Below, in pieces: positions 25,416 to 34,034 of a DNA stretch of 48,857 nucleotides. Source of the stretch: Pleurocapsa sp. MO_226.B13. GTDB lineage: Bacteria; Cyanobacteriota; Cyanobacteriia; Cyanobacteriales; Xenococcaceae. Where the stretch lies: the NCBI GenBank assembly GCA_030064795.1, contig JASJEI010000024.1:1-48857 (forward strand), read 5' to 3'. Each line of letters opens with the position of its first letter. Position 1 is the first letter of the stretch. Both the position numbers and the translations under genes were made by a program. The notes beneath the pieces are model-generated. The model was given only the letters and a program-made list of their open reading frames with translations. It did no database searches and was not told the origin of the DNA.

Positions 25416-26054
25416 ATGAGTACAAATAATTCTGTTCAGAATACTACTAACGCTTTAAATAGATTTTTCCAAGCTAACTTAGAGTTTGCAGACGATCGGT
25501 TAGTCGTTCAAGATGGAACAACTAGCGTGGCTTTAGACACCGATTTATTAGCCACCGCAGCGGGATTAACCTTGATAGAGAGCGATCGTACAGTCGAGCC
25601 AATTTCTGAAGAGTTTGCCGTCGGGTTTGATATTACCGAAGACAGCGACTTTCTCTTTAATAACCAAGATGGTTTTACTCCTCTAGAAGGAGAAATCGAG
25701 CATACAGGAACTGTTACTTTTGATAGTGTCATTGGCGAAATTACAGTTGGTGATTTTACCATCGGCTTCGATGCTGCCCGTCAGACTGATGAACTGAGTG
25801 GCTTTTTTGTCCAGAATACCGTTGATGGTGCAGTTGATGATTTAATTCTGTTTGACATTGGCAATCCCGAGAGTTTGGCCGCCGATTCAGATAGTCTCGA
25901 TATCCCTCAAGCTGATTTACTGGTAGCTTCAGAATTTGCTCATGTTTTAAGTTCGACTGGTTTGGCTACAGATGACTTAACGGGTGCTGATGTTGGCGAT
26001 GCTGCGATTAATGCGATCGCCGAACCTCTAGAAGTATCTATCGACTTTGTTTAG
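25416..26054 (+). CDS. Acidic hypothetical protein
   Basis: 212 residues from ATG 25416 (a TTG six codons upstream is less likely). No family recognised. Strongly acidic, with very few Lys, Arg or Cys, and strand-rich: RLVVQDGTTSVALDTDLLAT, FAVGFDITEDSDFLF, GTVTFDSVIGEITVGDFTIG, FDIGNPESLA. This composition resembles cyanobacterial extracellular or calcium-binding beta proteins. No N-terminal signal peptide is visible, so if secreted it would need a type I or other C-terminal-signal route. It stands alone between decayed sequence and a TetR gene. Confidence 0.6.
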   Translation: MSTNNSVQNTTNALNRFFQANLEFADDRLVVQDGTTSVALDTDLLATAAGLTLIESDRTVEPISEEFAVGFDITEDSDFLFNNQDGFTPLEGEIEHTGTVTFDSVIGEITVGDFTIGFDAARQTDELSGFFVQNTVDGAVDDLILFDIGNPESLAADSDSLDIPQADLLVASEFAHVLSSTGLATDDLTGADVGDAAINAIAEPLEVSIDFV

Positions 26055-26220
26055 CTAGTATTTCAATTTAATTAAATACCCAGAAATAGCAAGTGTCTGA
26101 CTAATACCCCTGGTTGGACACTCTATTACTGTTTTTGCCAGTTTTTTGTGCTTAATTCTTTTTCTCTTTATTGCTAATACACAGTTGACAAAATATTTAG
26201 ACTATAGTTAACTGGATAAT

Positions 26221-26241
26221 ATCAACAAAACAGTTGGTTAA
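26221..26241. promoter_or_regulatory. Putative TetR operator, copy 1
   Basis: ATCAACAAAACAGTTGGTTA with one further A. The same 21-base word with two differences occurs at 26845-26865, before the next gene. A TTGACA box lies at 26185-26190, and the site overlaps the presumed start of the regulator gene. Confidence 0.5.
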
Positions 26242-26827
26242 AAAATTGTCTCGAAAATCGCAAACATATGAGCGTCTGCTCAAGGCTGCGGAAACTCAAT
26301 TTATTGGCAGAGGTTATGAAGCAGTCACGGTTAAAGATATTGCCAAGGCTGCGGGTATTCATCATGCTTCAATTTATCATCATATTCCTGGTGGTAAAGC
26401 AGAACTTTTTGTCGAGGTGATGACACGGCATCTCAATCGCCATCGAGAAGGTATCCAAGAGTCTCTCGATCGCGCAGATAACAATTTACGCAGTCAATTA
26501 TTAGCGATCGCCTTGTGGCTTTTGTCTCAGCCACCAATGGATTTAATCCGTCTGACCAATTCAGACTTACCTGCTATTGACCGAGAATCCGCCAGCCAAC
26601 TAGATGCTTTTGCTTATATGACCTTGATGATGCCCATTGAGCAGATTCTCGAACAAGCCAGTGCTAGAGGTGAAATCGCTCATCCTAATCTAGGCAATAT
26701 TGCTGGTGCTATTTTATCTTCGATTGAAGGATTGCATTGTATCCCCGAAGAATATACGCCTAATGGTCGTCAGCAAATGGCAGAAGAGCTTATTGATGTC
26801 TTTATTCGAGGAATTTCTAGAGCCTAA
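26234..26827 (+). CDS. TetR/AcrR-family transcriptional regulator
   Basis: 197 residues. The N-terminal TetR DNA-binding domain (about 10-55) is clear: YERLLKAAETQFIGRGYEAV, then TVKDIAKAAGIHHASIYHHI as the helix-turn-helix. The C-terminal ligand domain is a variable helical part. No ATG is available; TTG at 26234 or the next TTG at 26246 must serve, and the first lies inside a repeated sequence that I take as the operator, so 26246 may be the true start. The downstream gene on the same strand, 58 bases away, carries the same operator-like word and is the probable target besides autoregulation. Confidence 0.88.
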   Translation: MVKKLSRKSQTYERLLKAAETQFIGRGYEAVTVKDIAKAAGIHHASIYHHIPGGKAELFVEVMTRHLNRHREGIQESLDRADNNLRSQLLAIALWLLSQPPMDLIRLTNSDLPAIDRESASQLDAFAYMTLMMPIEQILEQASARGEIAHPNLGNIAGAILSSIEGLHCIPEEYTPNGRQQMAEELIDVFIRGISRA

Positions 26828-26844
26828 ATTTTTTTTGATTCAAA

Positions 26845-26865
26845 ATCAACAAAACGGTTAGTTAA
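26845..26865. promoter_or_regulatory. Putative TetR operator, copy 2
   Basis: ATCAACAAAACGGTTAGTTA plus A, 20 bases before the ATG of the thioredoxin-fold gene and matching the site at the tetR start in 19 of 21 positions. An AGAGGAAT ribosome site follows. Confidence 0.5.
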
Positions 26866-26885
26866 TTATCTAGAGGAATTTAGTC

Positions 26886-27482
26886 ATGCTGAAATTGACA
26901 ACTTATTTACTGATTTCTGTAGTAGCTATCAGTACTTTGTACAAAGCCAAATTATCAACAGATCGAACCAGCCAAATTGCTTTAGCCACTCAAAATGCTC
27001 CAAACCTAGAGCCAAATACGAAGGCTTATTTTCCCCAAGTCAGTGGACGCAACGTAGACAATCAATCCTTTAGACTTCCCCAAGATTTTGCAGGAAAGTA
27101 CAATATCGTGCTGCTAGCATTTACTCAAGAACAGCAATTTGAGGTCAACACTTGGTTAGATCGACTTAAGGAAATCGAAAGCAAAAATCCTAACATTAGT
27201 GTCTATGAACTTCCCACCTTGCCACAACTATCATGGCTCGAACAAAAACAAGTAGACTTTTGGATGTCTGCTGGTATTTCAGAACCAAATGCCCGAGCCA
27301 GAACAATCACACTGTACACTGATGTCGATAGTATTCAACAATCGCTTCAGATCGAAGACACCTCAAAGATTCGTCTTTTTCTGGTCGATCGAACTGGTAA
27401 TGTTTATTGGCGTGGTCGAGGAGCTTATACGCAAAAACAATTACAAAATCTTTCTCAGACATTAAGTTCCTTATCAGGATAA
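26886..27482 (+). CDS. Thioredoxin-fold protein, ATP10-like
   Basis: 198 residues. N-terminal signal or anchor (LTTYLLISVVAISTLYKA), then a thioredoxin-like domain: AYFPQVSGRNVDNQSFRLPQ, DFAGKYNIVLLAFTQEQQFE, a helical insertion (VDFWMSAGIS) and RARTITLYTDVDSIQQSL, IRLFLVDRTGNVYWRGRG. The CxxC redox pair is absent, as in the ATP10-like/redoxin relatives. It probably acts in the periplasm or at the membrane. It is paired with the TetR gene upstream and shares its operator-like site, so it is likely derepressed by the TetR ligand. Confidence 0.7.
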   Translation: MLKLTTYLLISVVAISTLYKAKLSTDRTSQIALATQNAPNLEPNTKAYFPQVSGRNVDNQSFRLPQDFAGKYNIVLLAFTQEQQFEVNTWLDRLKEIESKNPNISVYELPTLPQLSWLEQKQVDFWMSAGISEPNARARTITLYTDVDSIQQSLQIEDTSKIRLFLVDRTGNVYWRGRGAYTQKQLQNLSQTLSSLSG

Positions 27483-27871
27483 CTTTCAGCTTGAGTGTCC
27501 TTAAATTCTTAGCGTTGCAATTAAGCAGGCGATCGCATTCTTGAGATTGTTGTAAGTAGGGACGCAAATTGATGAGGATATTACTGAAGAGATCTAGTGT
27601 CTTTTCTCTCTTACACTTCTGCTCCCCTACTTTCAGACGTATGTTAAGCATTTACCAACGCTAATTCTTTTAATTTTTCTCTGGCAAATAGCTATTTGCT
27701 CTCACTCCAAAATTAGCTTTAACCAAAGTTATTCGATTTAATTTCAATTCTTCCTTAGAAATTACCGACCTAAGTATAAATCACCATTGCCACTTAAAAA
27801 TTCGATTCGTTCAAAAAACAAAACAAGACAAAATATTTTAATTTGCATTAAGTTTACTTCAAAATTGACTT
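27483..27871. other. 389-base spacer with a small inverted repeat
   Basis: No gene supported. A short inverted pair AAGTAGGG (27554-27561) and CCCTACTT (27625-27632) bounds a small foldback like those elsewhere in the window. The AT-rich part before 27871 should contain the sigma-factor promoter. Confidence 0.35.
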
Positions 27872-28432
27872 ATGGCTCGTATCTCCTCAAATTTATCTGA
27901 TGCTGAGTTGGTTCGGAGTTTAAGAGCAGGGGAATCAAAGGCTTTAAATATTCTATACGCTCGCTATAGCAGTCTAGTATACTCTCTAGCTCTAAAAATT
28001 CTCAATCGACCCAGTGAAGCGGAAGACCTGACCCAAGAAATTTTTTTAACTTTTTGGAGACAAGGTAAATTCGATCCCAATCGTGGTTTACTCAGTACTT
28101 ATCTTCGGATCGTGGTGCGATCGCGTGCAATCAATAAAATTAAAAGCAATAATAGTCGTCAACGTACTCTAGCAAAACTGAAAATTAATTTACCTCTTTT
28201 AACACCGACACCTTTAGAACAACTATCCTGTTTAGAAAAGAAAGAAAGGTTACAAAAAGCTATCGACCAAATTCCCAATAAATATCGTCAACCATTAGAA
28301 ATGAATTATTATCAAGGGTTAAGCCATAGACAAATATCTCAACAATTAGTAATACCTTTGGGAACAGTCAAAACTAATATTCGCAAAGGTCTGAGGTTAT
28401 TGAGACAATTATTGGGCGATCGAATTGATTGA
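27872..28432 (+). CDS. ECF-type RNA polymerase sigma factor
   Basis: 186 residues. Region 2 spans about residues 20-90: LYARYSSLVYSLALKILNRP, SEAEDLTQEIFLTFWRQGKF, then RSRAINKI. Region 4 (about 125-180) has LQKAIDQIPNKYRQPLEMNY, YQGLSHRQISQQLVIPLGTV, KTNIRKGLRLLRQLL. Cyanobacterial group-3 sigma factors of this kind usually precede a membrane anti-sigma factor with a zinc-binding HC2 motif. Here no such gene follows; an overlapping open frame to 28685 has one hydrophobic stretch but runs into the neighbouring gene. Control is therefore unclear. Confidence 0.93.
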   Translation: MARISSNLSDAELVRSLRAGESKALNILYARYSSLVYSLALKILNRPSEAEDLTQEIFLTFWRQGKFDPNRGLLSTYLRIVVRSRAINKIKSNNSRQRTLAKLKINLPLLTPTPLEQLSCLEKKERLQKAIDQIPNKYRQPLEMNYYQGLSHRQISQQLVIPLGTVKTNIRKGLRLLRQLLGDRID

Positions 28433-28642
28433 AAGAATAACATTATTGATAAGCAGAATCGATAAATTTAAATTTCTATTGACTACAGCGATCGCCTTTT
28501 TCGATTCGTTTATTGCGTTTATTTCGTTTATATTTTCTGATATACATACACAAGCAATAAAAAGCAGACTTTATATTTATAAAAATATTACGTCATCTAA
28601 TATTAAAAGTTACACCCCAACTGGCGTTAAAGTTGTACTTTC

Positions 28643-29137
28643 TCAACACAAATGTTTAACCATTAGCAAGCAAGGACAATCATGACCCCAAAGTTGTTCT
28701 AGCTCCTCCAAAGGTCTAAATCCCATTGCCAAATAAAAAGCTCGTGTTCGTGCATAAAATGGATCGGGATGAGAAGCAGCAAGAGTTTTAACTTGCCAGT
28801 ACTCAAGCTTTTGCTGACGTAAAATTGACTCTGTATGACGAACTAAAGCCCGACCGATACCTTGACGCTGATTTTGAAAAAGAACACCCATTACATATAG
28901 TTCTGCTGCGTATTTATTATGTTTTTTATAACTCAAAAAGCCAAGACACTCATTTTCTACTAATGCAAACAAAATAGGATTATTTTCAATTTCTTTTAGA
29001 TAATGAAGTAGTGCTTTTTCAATTCCAAACCATTGTGGTAAAGCTCTAAGTATTGATTCACAGGTTTTTGATTTTTGGAAGGAAGGATCGTGCAACTTTA
29101 TTCGATCGAGATCCATTATGTTTACTTCGTAATTCAT
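28643..29137 (-). CDS. GNAT-family N-acetyltransferase
   Basis: 164 residues. The acetyl-CoA binding loop is visible as VMGVLFQNQRQGIGRALVRH (motif A, Q/RxxGxG/A), preceded by LFALVENECLGFLSYKKHN and followed by YWQVKTLAASHPDPFYARTR and FYLAMGFRPLEELEQLWG. The family transfers acetyl groups from acetyl-CoA to amines; the substrate is unknown. The start may be ATG 29137 or the internal MDLDRIKLHD (29116). It converges on the sigma-factor gene. Confidence 0.9.
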   Translation of the reverse strand: MNYEVNIMDLDRIKLHDPSFQKSKTCESILRALPQWFGIEKALLHYLKEIENNPILFALVENECLGFLSYKKHNKYAAELYVMGVLFQNQRQGIGRALVRHTESILRQQKLEYWQVKTLAASHPDPFYARTRAFYLAMGFRPLEELEQLWGHDCPCLLMVKHLC

Positions 29138-29386
29138 TGTTCTAATCGGTCAATATCAGAATTAATAGTTTCTAGAGCCACTTATTTGTAAATCGCGATC
29201 TTCATTATAAGCTTGATAAAAATTAGAAAATTGGAGGAAAATTACGGTCGAATCGCCTTTTTATCGTTTTTTCAAAAGTCGCGATCGCTATAATGTTTAA
29301 ATGACTCTAAAGTAAGCTAATACTAGAAATTAGACTTAAAAATTGAACTTAATGTCAGAAGTTTTAAATAATCTAATCTCCAAGTT

Positions 29387-29725
29387 ATGGGAGACTTCAA
29401 GATGACTCTTCGCAGTATCGAGCGATTCCTTGTATTTAGTTTATTTATGCTACTACTATTGACAGTAGGTGTTGTTGTTTTGGCTTATCAAATTTCTCCA
29501 CTGCGCGATCCGAACTTTGTCCCCCAAGCAGCTAATGCAGGCGCAACTATCGACTGGTTAAGAATCGACAAGATTAAAAGTTGGTGCGATCGCCTGATGC
29601 AAAGAAAAGTCTGGCAACAAACTCAACCTAACGATAGAGAGATAGAGGTATTTAAACAAACAGTCCAAAATTTAGTTCAATCTCAGGGTAAAAATGAGAT
29701 TATTGCCAAAGTCGAGCAATCGTGA
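29387..29725 (+). CDS. Single-pass membrane protein, hypothetical
   Basis: 112 residues (108 or so if it starts at ATG 29402). One membrane helix (FLVFSLFMLLLLTVGVVVLA), then a short exposed part with SPLRDPNFVPQAANAGATID and a helical C-terminus. No family recognised. A 17-codon frame at 29352-29405 (MSEVLNNLISKLWETSR) overlaps the 29402 start as ATGA, which would couple the two if it is translated. It stands alone between GNAT and SDR genes. Confidence 0.6.
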   Translation: MGDFKMTLRSIERFLVFSLFMLLLLTVGVVVLAYQISPLRDPNFVPQAANAGATIDWLRIDKIKSWCDRLMQRKVWQQTQPNDREIEVFKQTVQNLVQSQGKNEIIAKVEQS

Positions 29726-29787
29726 ACAGATAGATAATTAAGGAAGATAAAAAATTTAACAAGCGATCGCCTGAATCTATCGATTAT

Positions 29788-30546
29788 CTAATTACGTCCA
29801 GCCGTTACTCCTCCGTCAACAGGCAATACAACCCCAGTAATCCAGCCAGAACGTTCTCCATCGGCTAAGAATAAGACTGCTGAGGTAATATCTTGGGCTT
29901 GTCCATTGCGACCAAGAGGATGAAAATTATTAAACGAGGCTAGTTGTTCGGCGGTCAAAAGTGAATCGAACAGAGGAGTTTCGACGACAGCAGGGGCGAT
30001 CGCATTGACTCTGATATTGTGAGGTGCAAATTCAATCGCTAAGTTTTTAGTCAGTGCATGAACCGCACCTTTGGCAGTTGAAGCTGCACTACAGGGGGTA
30101 GCAGCTATGGCGTGTAATGCCCACATCGAGCCAGTATTGATAATCGCACCTCCGCCTCTTTGCTGCATTTCGGCGATCGCAGCTTGAGAAAGAAAAAAAT
30201 ATCCCCGCAGTAGATTGAGATAACCTTCTAAGTCTGCTTCTGTATGTTCTAGAAATGGTTTAGGCTCAAAAATCCCTGCATTATTAAATAATATATCTAC
30301 ACCACCAAAGCGAGATTTAGCTAGAGAAAGTATTTGTTGTCTAGTTTCTGCTTGACCAATATCTCCTACAACCCAGGCAATATTCTTACCCGTGGCATCT
30401 ATTTTGTTGGCGGTGTTTTTTAGTACCTCCGAGCGACGACCATTTAAAATGACTTTTGCGCCTGCTGCTATTAAAGCATCTGCTGTATTGGCACCCATAC
30501 CACTACCACCGCCAGTAATTAACACGACTTTATTTTGTAAACTCAT
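29788..30546 (-). CDS. SDR-family oxidoreductase lacking the catalytic tyrosine
   Basis: 252 residues, classical SDR length and fold. The cofactor motif TGGGSGMG (residues 11-18), NNAG (88-91) and active-site Ser140 (INTGSMWALH) are present, as is Lys159. The catalytic Tyr of the YxxxK pair is Ala155 here (SAASTAK; codon GCT at 30082-30084 on the minus strand), so normal reductase chemistry should fail. The C-terminal VVLPVDGGVTAG is intact. It is divergent from an HxlR regulator gene 99 bases away, the usual arrangement for an HxlR-controlled enzyme. It may act as a binding or regulatory protein, or be in early decay. Confidence 0.9.
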   Translation of the reverse strand: MSLQNKVVLITGGGSGMGANTADALIAAGAKVILNGRRSEVLKNTANKIDATGKNIAWVVGDIGQAETRQQILSLAKSRFGGVDILFNNAGIFEPKPFLEHTEADLEGYLNLLRGYFFLSQAAIAEMQQRGGGAIINTGSMWALHAIAATPCSAASTAKGAVHALTKNLAIEFAPHNIRVNAIAPAVVETPLFDSLLTAEQLASFNNFHPLGRNGQAQDITSAVLFLADGERSGWITGVVLPVDGGVTAGRN

Positions 30547-30645
30547 AACTAAATCGAATTTTTCTTAACTAATTACAATCGCAATCATAATTAGCGATCG
30601 ATTATGCTTACAAGTAGAGACAATTTTGTCAGCTAGGTTACTTCT

Positions 30646-30993
30646 ATGAAAGAATTAACGTCTCGTCAGCGTAAAACTAATCTGCAAAGAAATGTAAATG
30701 TAGCTGCTGCGGTTGAAGCCGTTTTTGGTTGTAAATGGTCGTTGAGTATCTTGGGTGTAATTCGTCGTGGCGTATGTCGTCCTGGTGCAATAGAAAGAGA
30801 AATAGACGGCTTGACTCCTCGCGTTAAAAACTATTATTTTCGTCGCATGATGGAATTAGGTATTTTAGAGAAGATTGTCTATCCTGAAGTTCCTCCCCAT
30901 GTAGAATATCGACTTACAGATTTTGGACAGCGTTTTTTACCTATAATCGATTCTATTGAACAGCTACAGCAAGAACTAGAAAAAGAAAATTAG
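30646..30993 (+). CDS. HxlR-family transcriptional regulator
   Basis: 115 residues with the winged-helix HxlR fold: AAVEAVFGCKWSLSILGVIR, then GAIEREIDGLTPRVKNYYFR and MMELGILEKIVYPEVPPHVE, YRLTDFGQRFLP. The Cys29 in the FGCKW segment is the position used for redox or aldehyde sensing in some HxlR/HypR relatives, so a thiol switch is possible. It is transcribed away from the SDR gene and probably controls it and itself; a GACAA-TT-TTGTC inverted repeat lies in the shared spacer near 30617. Length is normal. Confidence 0.9.
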   Translation: MKELTSRQRKTNLQRNVNVAAAVEAVFGCKWSLSILGVIRRGVCRPGAIEREIDGLTPRVKNYYFRRMMELGILEKIVYPEVPPHVEYRLTDFGQRFLPIIDSIEQLQQELEKEN

Positions 30994-31045
30994 TTAAAAG
31001 CCTAAAATTGTCAACAAAATTGACCGAGCGAGGAATTATGGCAAA

Positions 31046-31606
31046 ATGAACAATTTGAGGTTAAATCTAGGGTGTGGAATCAAACGCCTCGACGAATATA
31101 TTAATGTCGATCGATTTGGCGATCCCGATCTCTGTTTGGACTTAGAAACCTTTCCTTATCCTTGGGAGAATAATAGTGTCGCTGAAATTGAGATGCACCA
31201 TGTTCTAGAGCATCTCGGACAACAAACAGCAACTTATTTAAAAATTATTCAAGAGCTTTATCGAATTTGTCAGCCAGAAGCCAAAATACACATAACTGTT
31301 CCCCATCATCGTAGCGACAGGTTTTTTCACGATCCTACTCACGTTCGTCCGATAACTCCTGTAGGATTGAGTATGTTTTCTAAACGAAATAATCGAGAAT
31401 GGCAAGCACAAGGAAAAGCCTTTACTTTACTTGCTTTATATTTAGACGTTGACTTTGAGTTGACTCAGATTAAATATACCCCTAGTGAAGTTTGGTTTGA
31501 GCGATATCCAGACAGTGTATCTGATGAAAATCTTTTACTCAAAGAAAGTGAAATTTATATCAATTTAATCAAGGATGTAGAGATGACTTTGATGGCAATA
31601 AAATAG
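31046..31606 (+). CDS. SAM-dependent methyltransferase, class I
   Basis: 186 residues. The SAM-binding motif is NLGCGIKRLDEYINVDR, followed by LCLDLETFPYPWENNSVAEI and the conserved EMHHVLEHLGQ block. This sort of short methyltransferase occurs in polysaccharide or lipid modification loci, but its substrate cannot be read. PHHRSDRFFHDPTHVRPITP is the family's central motif. It is 53 bases after the HxlR gene on the same strand and could be cotranscribed, though the functional tie is unclear. ATG 31046 is a good start. Confidence 0.85.
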   Translation: MNNLRLNLGCGIKRLDEYINVDRFGDPDLCLDLETFPYPWENNSVAEIEMHHVLEHLGQQTATYLKIIQELYRICQPEAKIHITVPHHRSDRFFHDPTHVRPITPVGLSMFSKRNNREWQAQGKAFTLLALYLDVDFELTQIKYTPSEVWFERYPDSVSDENLLLKESEIYINLIKDVEMTLMAIK

Positions 31607-31676
31607 TCGAGTATAGGAATTAAAAATCATCTTATCATACGAAATCCGATTACCAAAAAGTATCAAAAAATCGCTC

Positions 31677-31704
31677 GTAGAGACGCGATATATCGCGTCT
31701 CTAC
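31677..31704. repeat. 28-bp perfect palindrome
   Basis: Half-site GTAGAGACGCGATA followed by its exact complement. Related to the GTAGAGACG ends of the foldback element at 12492. No T-run follows, so it is unlikely to be a terminator. Confidence 0.9.
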
Positions 31705-31837
31705 AGGGTTTAACGATTTAACCAATAAGTATTCTATGTAAACAGGATTTGGTATCAAAAGTAAAATTAAGAATTACTACACAGCTTCGAGCGATTATTG
31801 GGAATTATAAGATTAAAGATTTTATAAACTAGCTCCA

Positions 31838-33661
31838 ATGAAAGTAAACTATATTCTCAGTAAATCCCAAATTGCAGTCGATCGCGCCACCGATGTCGAT
31901 GTGATTATCAATTTTTAGGGCGAAGAGACTGCCAAAAATAGCCGTCGTTCGATTAATCTCAGTTTGGTCTTAGATCGTTCGGGTTCGATGAGTGGTAGTC
32001 CTCTGCGCAATGCCATCAAAGCAGCAGAACAGTTAGTAGAATTTCTACAGCCAGAAGATTATCTTTCGGTAGTTATTTATGACGATATTGCAGAGACAGT
32101 TATCCTGCCACAACTAGTTAGCGATAAAAAAGCAATTAAGACTGCAATTAAAAAAATCCGCGCCAGAGGATTAACCAATCTCAGTGGTGGTTGGTTGATG
32201 GGATGCGATCGAGTCGAGTCTCAACAAACCTCGCAACGGCTAAATCGAGTTTTGCTATTAACAGATGGGTTGGCTAATAGAGGAATTACCGAGCCTGCTA
32301 TTTTAGTTAATACCGCCAAGGAAAAAGCAGAAGCGGGTATTATGACAACTACCTTGGGGTTTGGTAATGGTTTTAATGAAGACTTATTAATCGATATCGC
32401 CGAAGCAGGTGGGGGAAATTTTTACTTCATCCAGTCGGCAGATGATGCAAGCAACGTCTTTAATATCGAGATGGAAAGCTTAACTTCTATTGTCGGTCAA
32501 AATTTAACCGTTGACTTATCTACTAAGAATCAAGTTCGGGTAGCAGAAGTTTTAAATAAATATCCCTATCAAACTAAAGATAAAGGAGTCGAAGTCTTCC
32601 TAGGGGATGTTTACCAGGTTGAAAGTAAGCCTTTAGTATTAAAATTTACCATCCCTGCGATCGCGACAGAAGGAACAGTCGATCTAGGAACGATTGAATA
32701 TAGTTATGAAAAAGTTATAGACGGTAGTATTAAAAAATTTACCGATAGTCTTGCTTTATCTCTAAAGGTTGTTTCTAGTGAAGCAGCCTTAAAAGCAGCA
32801 ATCAATGGCGATGTTACCCAACAGGCGAGTCAATTAAGAATTGCCAAGAAAAAAGACGAAGCCGTTGCTATTGCCGATGGCGGAAATTATCAACAAGCAG
32901 CAGAAATTTTACGTCAGGCGGTAGAAGAATTAAAATCTCAGGCTTTAAATGAATACTTTGAAATTGCTGAAGAAATCGAACAATTAAAATACTACGCCAA
33001 ACGTCTTGATGAGCGCAGATTCGATCTGGAAATTCGTAAAGAAATGCGCGATCAATCCTATCAAGCCAGAAAACGCGATCGCCAGGATTTAAAATTAAGA
33101 GGGATTACTGCTGGTGCAGCCAACAGTTTAGAGATTGTTACCGAAGTTGGAGATGGCGTAGTCTTAAAGTGCGATCGCATTAAGGGTAAATTACGAATTC
33201 GCGTGGTTTCAGAGGGGTATAATCCTGAGTTTAACGTCCAGTTTCCCCGTAGCATCAGAGAAGAGGGAGCAAAATATCTGGTAGACGGGGTAGAGCTTTC
33301 AGCCAACGGCACTTTTTATCGTACCTTAGGGGAGATTCGCCGTTTACTCAAACCAGGAGAAAAACTAGCCACCACCAGCACCAGAAACACCAATTTTGCC
33401 AAGGCTAAAGTCAAAGGTACGGCTGCGGATTTAGCAACTACCGATACTGTCGGGGATGGGGTATTAGTTCAATGTCTGAAAGAAAAAAGCAAACTGAGAG
33501 CAAGAGTAGTATCCGATGGCTACAATCCCGATTGGAATATGCGCTTTCCTCGCAGCATCAGGGAAGAAGGAATGATGTATGTAGTCGATGAGGTTAGAGA
33601 AAGCTCTCAAGGCGGATTTTATCTAGCCTATGGTAAAATCAGAAGGTTTGTACAACAATAG
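31838..33661 (+). pseudogene. VWA-domain protein with in-frame stop at codon 27
   Basis: From ATG 31838 the frame reads MKVNYILSKSQIAV up to a TAG at codon 27 (31916-31918), then continues in the same frame without fault to 33661, giving about 607 codons. The VWA domain starts at LVLDRSGSMSGS (MIDAS motif DxSxS) with LLLTDGLANRG later. The C-terminal part has two copies of a domain of about 70 residues: GDGVVLKCDRIKGK...GYNPEFNVQFPRSIREEG and GDGVLVQCLKEKSK...GYNPDWNMRFPRSIREEG. VWA proteins bind metal-coordinated ligands. The stop is the only lesion seen; a restart at TTG 31964 would lose the first strands. Function unknown. Confidence 0.8.
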
Positions 33662-34034
33662 AACGACACGAACAACTAGCGTTTTAGATCGTTATTATTG
33701 TCTTCGGCAACTAAAGCGATCGCACTTTCAACAGCTCCAGTTTTATCTGGCATATTGCCAGAAAAGTATTCTCAGATTCAAAATCATCTAGCTAATATCA
33801 ATTCTCAAAACGGCTTGCCCATCGAGTTTTTTAGTCGCGCTTAAGTAGTCACTAAAACTTCATATACATTTTCTGACAATTTTTCATTTTGTTCTGAGAA
33901 TGTCACTTTTTTTCATTAAAAATAAAAATAAGTATTCAAAAGGATTGGTAGTCGAACGCAACTAATCCTTAAGTTCAACTGATTCGATCGAATGGTCGAA
34001 TCTATTTATTTTATTAGTAAAGTATTTTTTTTAG
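33662..34034. other. 373-base spacer with a C-terminal gene fragment
   Basis: On the plus strand about 33706-33843 is an open frame without a start, reading SATKAIALSTAPVLSGILPE and ending GLPIEFFSRA. It looks like the C-terminal end of a lost gene. The rest is AT-rich and should contain the promoter of the kinase gene. Confidence 0.35.

Noticed and set aside
27307..27651. Minus-strand 114-codon frame
   Set aside because: Half of it is antisense to the thioredoxin-fold gene and it has no family features.
28425..28685. 86-codon open frame overlapping the sigma-factor stop, as an anti-sigma gene
   Set aside because: Starts at TTG, has no zinc motif, and its end overlaps the coding part of the convergent acetyltransferase by 43 bases.
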